Of a stretch of DNA of 7,844 nt, positions 6,349 to 7,844 are shown piece by piece. Made by a program: the position numbers and the translations under genes. This stretch comes from Victivallales bacterium (GTDB lineage Bacteria > Verrucomicrobiota > Lentisphaeria > Victivallales > UBA1829), in contig JAEEQO010000143.1 in assembly GCA_016285335.1 (NCBI GenBank), positions 1 through 7,844 of the forward strand. Direction: 5' to 3'. The notes below the pieces were generated by a model, which was not told the origin of the DNA, did not search any database, and saw only the letters and a program-made list of their open reading frames with translations. Numbering within the stretch: position 1 is the stretch's first letter; every line of letters begins with the position of its first letter.

Positions 6349-6369
6349 CTACCGTTTTTCCTGTATTTT
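6341..6369 (+). promoter_or_regulatory. Sigma70-type promoter of the CNNM-type transporter gene
   Basis: TTGACT (6341-6346) is followed after 17 bp by TATTTT (6364-6369), matching consensus at 5 of 6 and 4 of 6. The predicted start is near 6376, giving a leader of about 60 nt before the TTG start codon at 6435. Confidence 0.65.
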
Positions 6370-6434
6370 ATTATCAGGCAGAGTTCTGCCTCCTCCCGCC
6401 CGCACCCCCGAAACGGAACTCCCCGGATCATATT

Positions 6435-7721
6435 TTGCTTACCCAAATCTTTTTTCTGATCATCCTTGTCATCTGCAACGCCTTTTTCTCGGCCGCCGAG
6501 GTGGCGCTGATTTCCTTGAAACCCGTCATGCTGGAAGAACTGTCGAAACACGGGAAACGCGGAAAAGCCCTCGGTCAGCTCTCTTCTGACACGGGGCGTT
6601 TCCTTGCCACGGTCCAGATCGGTGTGACGCTCGCCGGATTCCTCGCCAGCGCGTTCGCATCCAACGCATTCTCCGATCCTCTGGCGAAGTGGCTGCAGGG
6701 GTATGCCGGCCTCTCATTCGAATCCCTCGACCAGATTTGCGTGGTGGTGATCACCATCGTCCTGTCGTACTTTTCGCTGGTCTTCGGCGAGCTCGTCCCG
6801 AAGCAGATCGCGCTCCGGTATACCTCCACGATCGCCCTGAACACCGCGATCCCCGTCCATGTCCTCTCCCGCATCACGTCTCCGCTGGTCTGGCTGCTGA
6901 ATTCTTCCGTCAACCTCGTCATGAAGCCGTTCGGTTCGCCGGGAAACAACCAGAAAGTCACCGAGGAGGAGATTCGCTCGCTCGTGAACATGGGCGAAAA
7001 GGACGGCCTCATCGCGCCCGAGGAACGCCGCATCATCCAGAACGTATTCGAGATGGACGACATCACTTGCGGCGAGATCATGACCCGGCGCGGCGTGCTC
7101 TCCGCGATCGAGGAAGAGGATCCCCCCGAAAACGTTGAAAAGCTGCTGGTCGAAAAGGATTTTGCCGCCTATCCCGTCTGCCGCGGCGGCATCGACCAGA
7201 TCGTCGGCATCCTGTACGTGGCGGACTATTTCCGCTTCAAGCAGAAAAACGGTTGCTCCCCGAAACCTGCCGATGTGATGAAAAAGCCGCATTTCGTGCC
7301 GGAGGGCGCCACGCTGCAGCATGTGCTGCACAATATGCGGCGAGATGAGTTCGAGATCGCCGTCGTGCTGGATGAGTTCGGAGGCACCGCGGGCATCGTC
7401 ACACGCGACGACCTGCTGGAAGAGCTTGTCGGTTCGCTTCATCCGCAGAAACCGGAGGAATTGTTCATCCATGTTTCCGAATTCGTCTGGGAGTCCGGCG
7501 GACTTGTGCGTGTGGCAGAGGTCGAACGCCAGCTGGACCGGAAACTCCCGGACGACGACCACCGTCCCGATACCGTCGGCGGGCTTCTGATGGCGGAACT
7601 CGACGATATCCCCGAGATCGGCGATGCCGCCATGATCGGCGGACTGCGCTTTACCGTGCTGAACCTCGACGGACGCCGCATCTCGCGTGTCAGGATCGAA
7701 GTTCCCGAGCCCGCCTCCTGA
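6435..7721 (+). CDS. CNNM/CBS/CorC-domain membrane transporter (hemolysin-C/CorB family)
   Basis: Inner-membrane protein of the family that includes CorB/YfjD, the cadaverine/putrescine exporter PaeA (YtfL) and CNNM magnesium transporters; 428 residues, a normal length. An N-terminal CNNM (DUF21) membrane domain covers about residues 1-165, with NAFFSAAEVALISL (15-28) and FGELVPKQIAL (117-127). It is followed by VTEEEIRSLV and GEKDGLIAPEERRII (175-201), a CBS pair at about 215-335 with the hallmark VLDEFGGTAGIVTRDDLLEELVG (311-333), and a CorC/HlyC domain at about 345-428. The start taken is TTG 6435-6437. No in-frame ATG precedes the first membrane segment, and the next Met (about residue 32) would remove it. 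Only a weak GGA lies upstream. The likely role is cation (Mg2+/Co2+) or polyamine export. The old name hemolysin does not mean toxicity. It is transcribed alone here, divergently from the importer operon. Confidence 0.92.
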   Translation: MLTQIFFLIILVICNAFFSAAEVALISLKPVMLEELSKHGKRGKALGQLSSDTGRFLATVQIGVTLAGFLASAFASNAFSDPLAKWLQGYAGLSFESLDQICVVVITIVLSYFSLVFGELVPKQIALRYTSTIALNTAIPVHVLSRITSPLVWLLNSSVNLVMKPFGSPGNNQKVTEEEIRSLVNMGEKDGLIAPEERRIIQNVFEMDDITCGEIMTRRGVLSAIEEEDPPENVEKLLVEKDFAAYPVCRGGIDQIVGILYVADYFRFKQKNGCSPKPADVMKKPHFVPEGATLQHVLHNMRRDEFEIAVVLDEFGGTAGIVTRDDLLEELVGSLHPQKPEELFIHVSEFVWESGGLVRVAEVERQLDRKLPDDDHRPDTVGGLLMAELDDIPEIGDAAMIGGLRFTVLNLDGRRISRVRIEVPEPAS

Positions 7722-7844
7722 AGACGCCCCGGATGCCGCGAAAGAGGCGCGGACATTTAGCTTCTGACAGATTTTTTCGGTAAAAATTCGTTTTTCAACT
7801 TGTCTTTCCGTGTTGATGTGATATATTTCACTCTGTAAATTTAT
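7722..7844. other. Intergenic tail after the CNNM gene
   Basis: No gene starts here. A short stem, CCGCG (7736-7740) with CGCGG (7748-7752), lies just after the stop, but the next T-run (7772-7777) is 19 bp further on, so it is not a standard intrinsic terminator. The rest is AT-rich and includes a possible promoter near 7800-7827. Confidence 0.5.
7800..7827 (+). promoter_or_regulatory. Possible promoter for an off-window gene
   Basis: TTGTCT (7800-7805), 16 bp, TATATT (7822-7827) match consensus at 4 of 6 and 5 of 6. AT-rich sequence makes chance matches common, and the target gene lies beyond the window. Confidence 0.3.

Noticed and set aside
7736..7777. Intrinsic terminator for the CNNM-type gene
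   Set aside because: The stem is only 5 bp and the T-run starts 19 bp after it, so it does not fit a standard terminator.

Overview
This window looks like a piece of chromosome from a Gram-negative bacterium with moderately high GC. The evidence is a periplasmic efflux adaptor with a lipoprotein signal, a periplasmic-type ABC uptake system and a signal-peptide exported protein. The lineage cannot be fixed from sequence alone. The style of the solute-binding protein and the promoter sequences would fit the PVC superphylum (for example Lentisphaerota or Verrucomicrobiota), but this is a low-confidence guess.

Layout, left to right. (1) Bases 1-989, minus strand: the N-terminal 329 residues of an RND-type efflux periplasmic adaptor lipoprotein, cut by the window edge, with its own promoter near 1046-1074. 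It is visibly more AT-rich than the genes to its right. (2) Bases 990-1260: an intergenic gap holding that promoter, a near-palindrome at 1137-1151 and a cluster of three related 17-bp repeats (1169-1238) that looks like a transposon end or a multi-site operator. (3) Bases 1261-6165, minus strand: a compact four-gene operon. In transcription order it encodes a small exported protein of unknown function, an ABC ATPase of the iron/spermidine/phosphonate type, a long solute-binding protein and a two-domain permease. Gaps are 16 bp, 18 bp and a 4-bp ATGA overlap, so the genes are almost certainly co-transcribed and partly translationally coupled. (4) Bases 6166-6434: a divergent control region with back-to-back sigma70-like promoters, a perfect 8-bp inverted repeat between them and several dyads in the operon leader. 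(5) Bases 6435-7721, plus strand: a complete CNNM/CBS/CorC-type membrane transporter. (6) Bases 7722-7844: an AT-rich tail with no gene, holding a possible promoter for an off-window gene.

How the genes work together: the ATPase, binding protein and permease make one complete importer (the permease carries both membrane halves, so no partner is missing). The substrate is not determined, because the tandem tyrosines typical of ferric-iron binding proteins are not evident. The exported 192-residue protein heads the operon and may act at the outer membrane or periplasm alongside the importer. The CNNM-type protein is divergently transcribed from the same control region, so its expression could be linked to that of the importer. 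The window encodes no recognisable transcription factor, RNA gene, CRISPR array or intact transposase.
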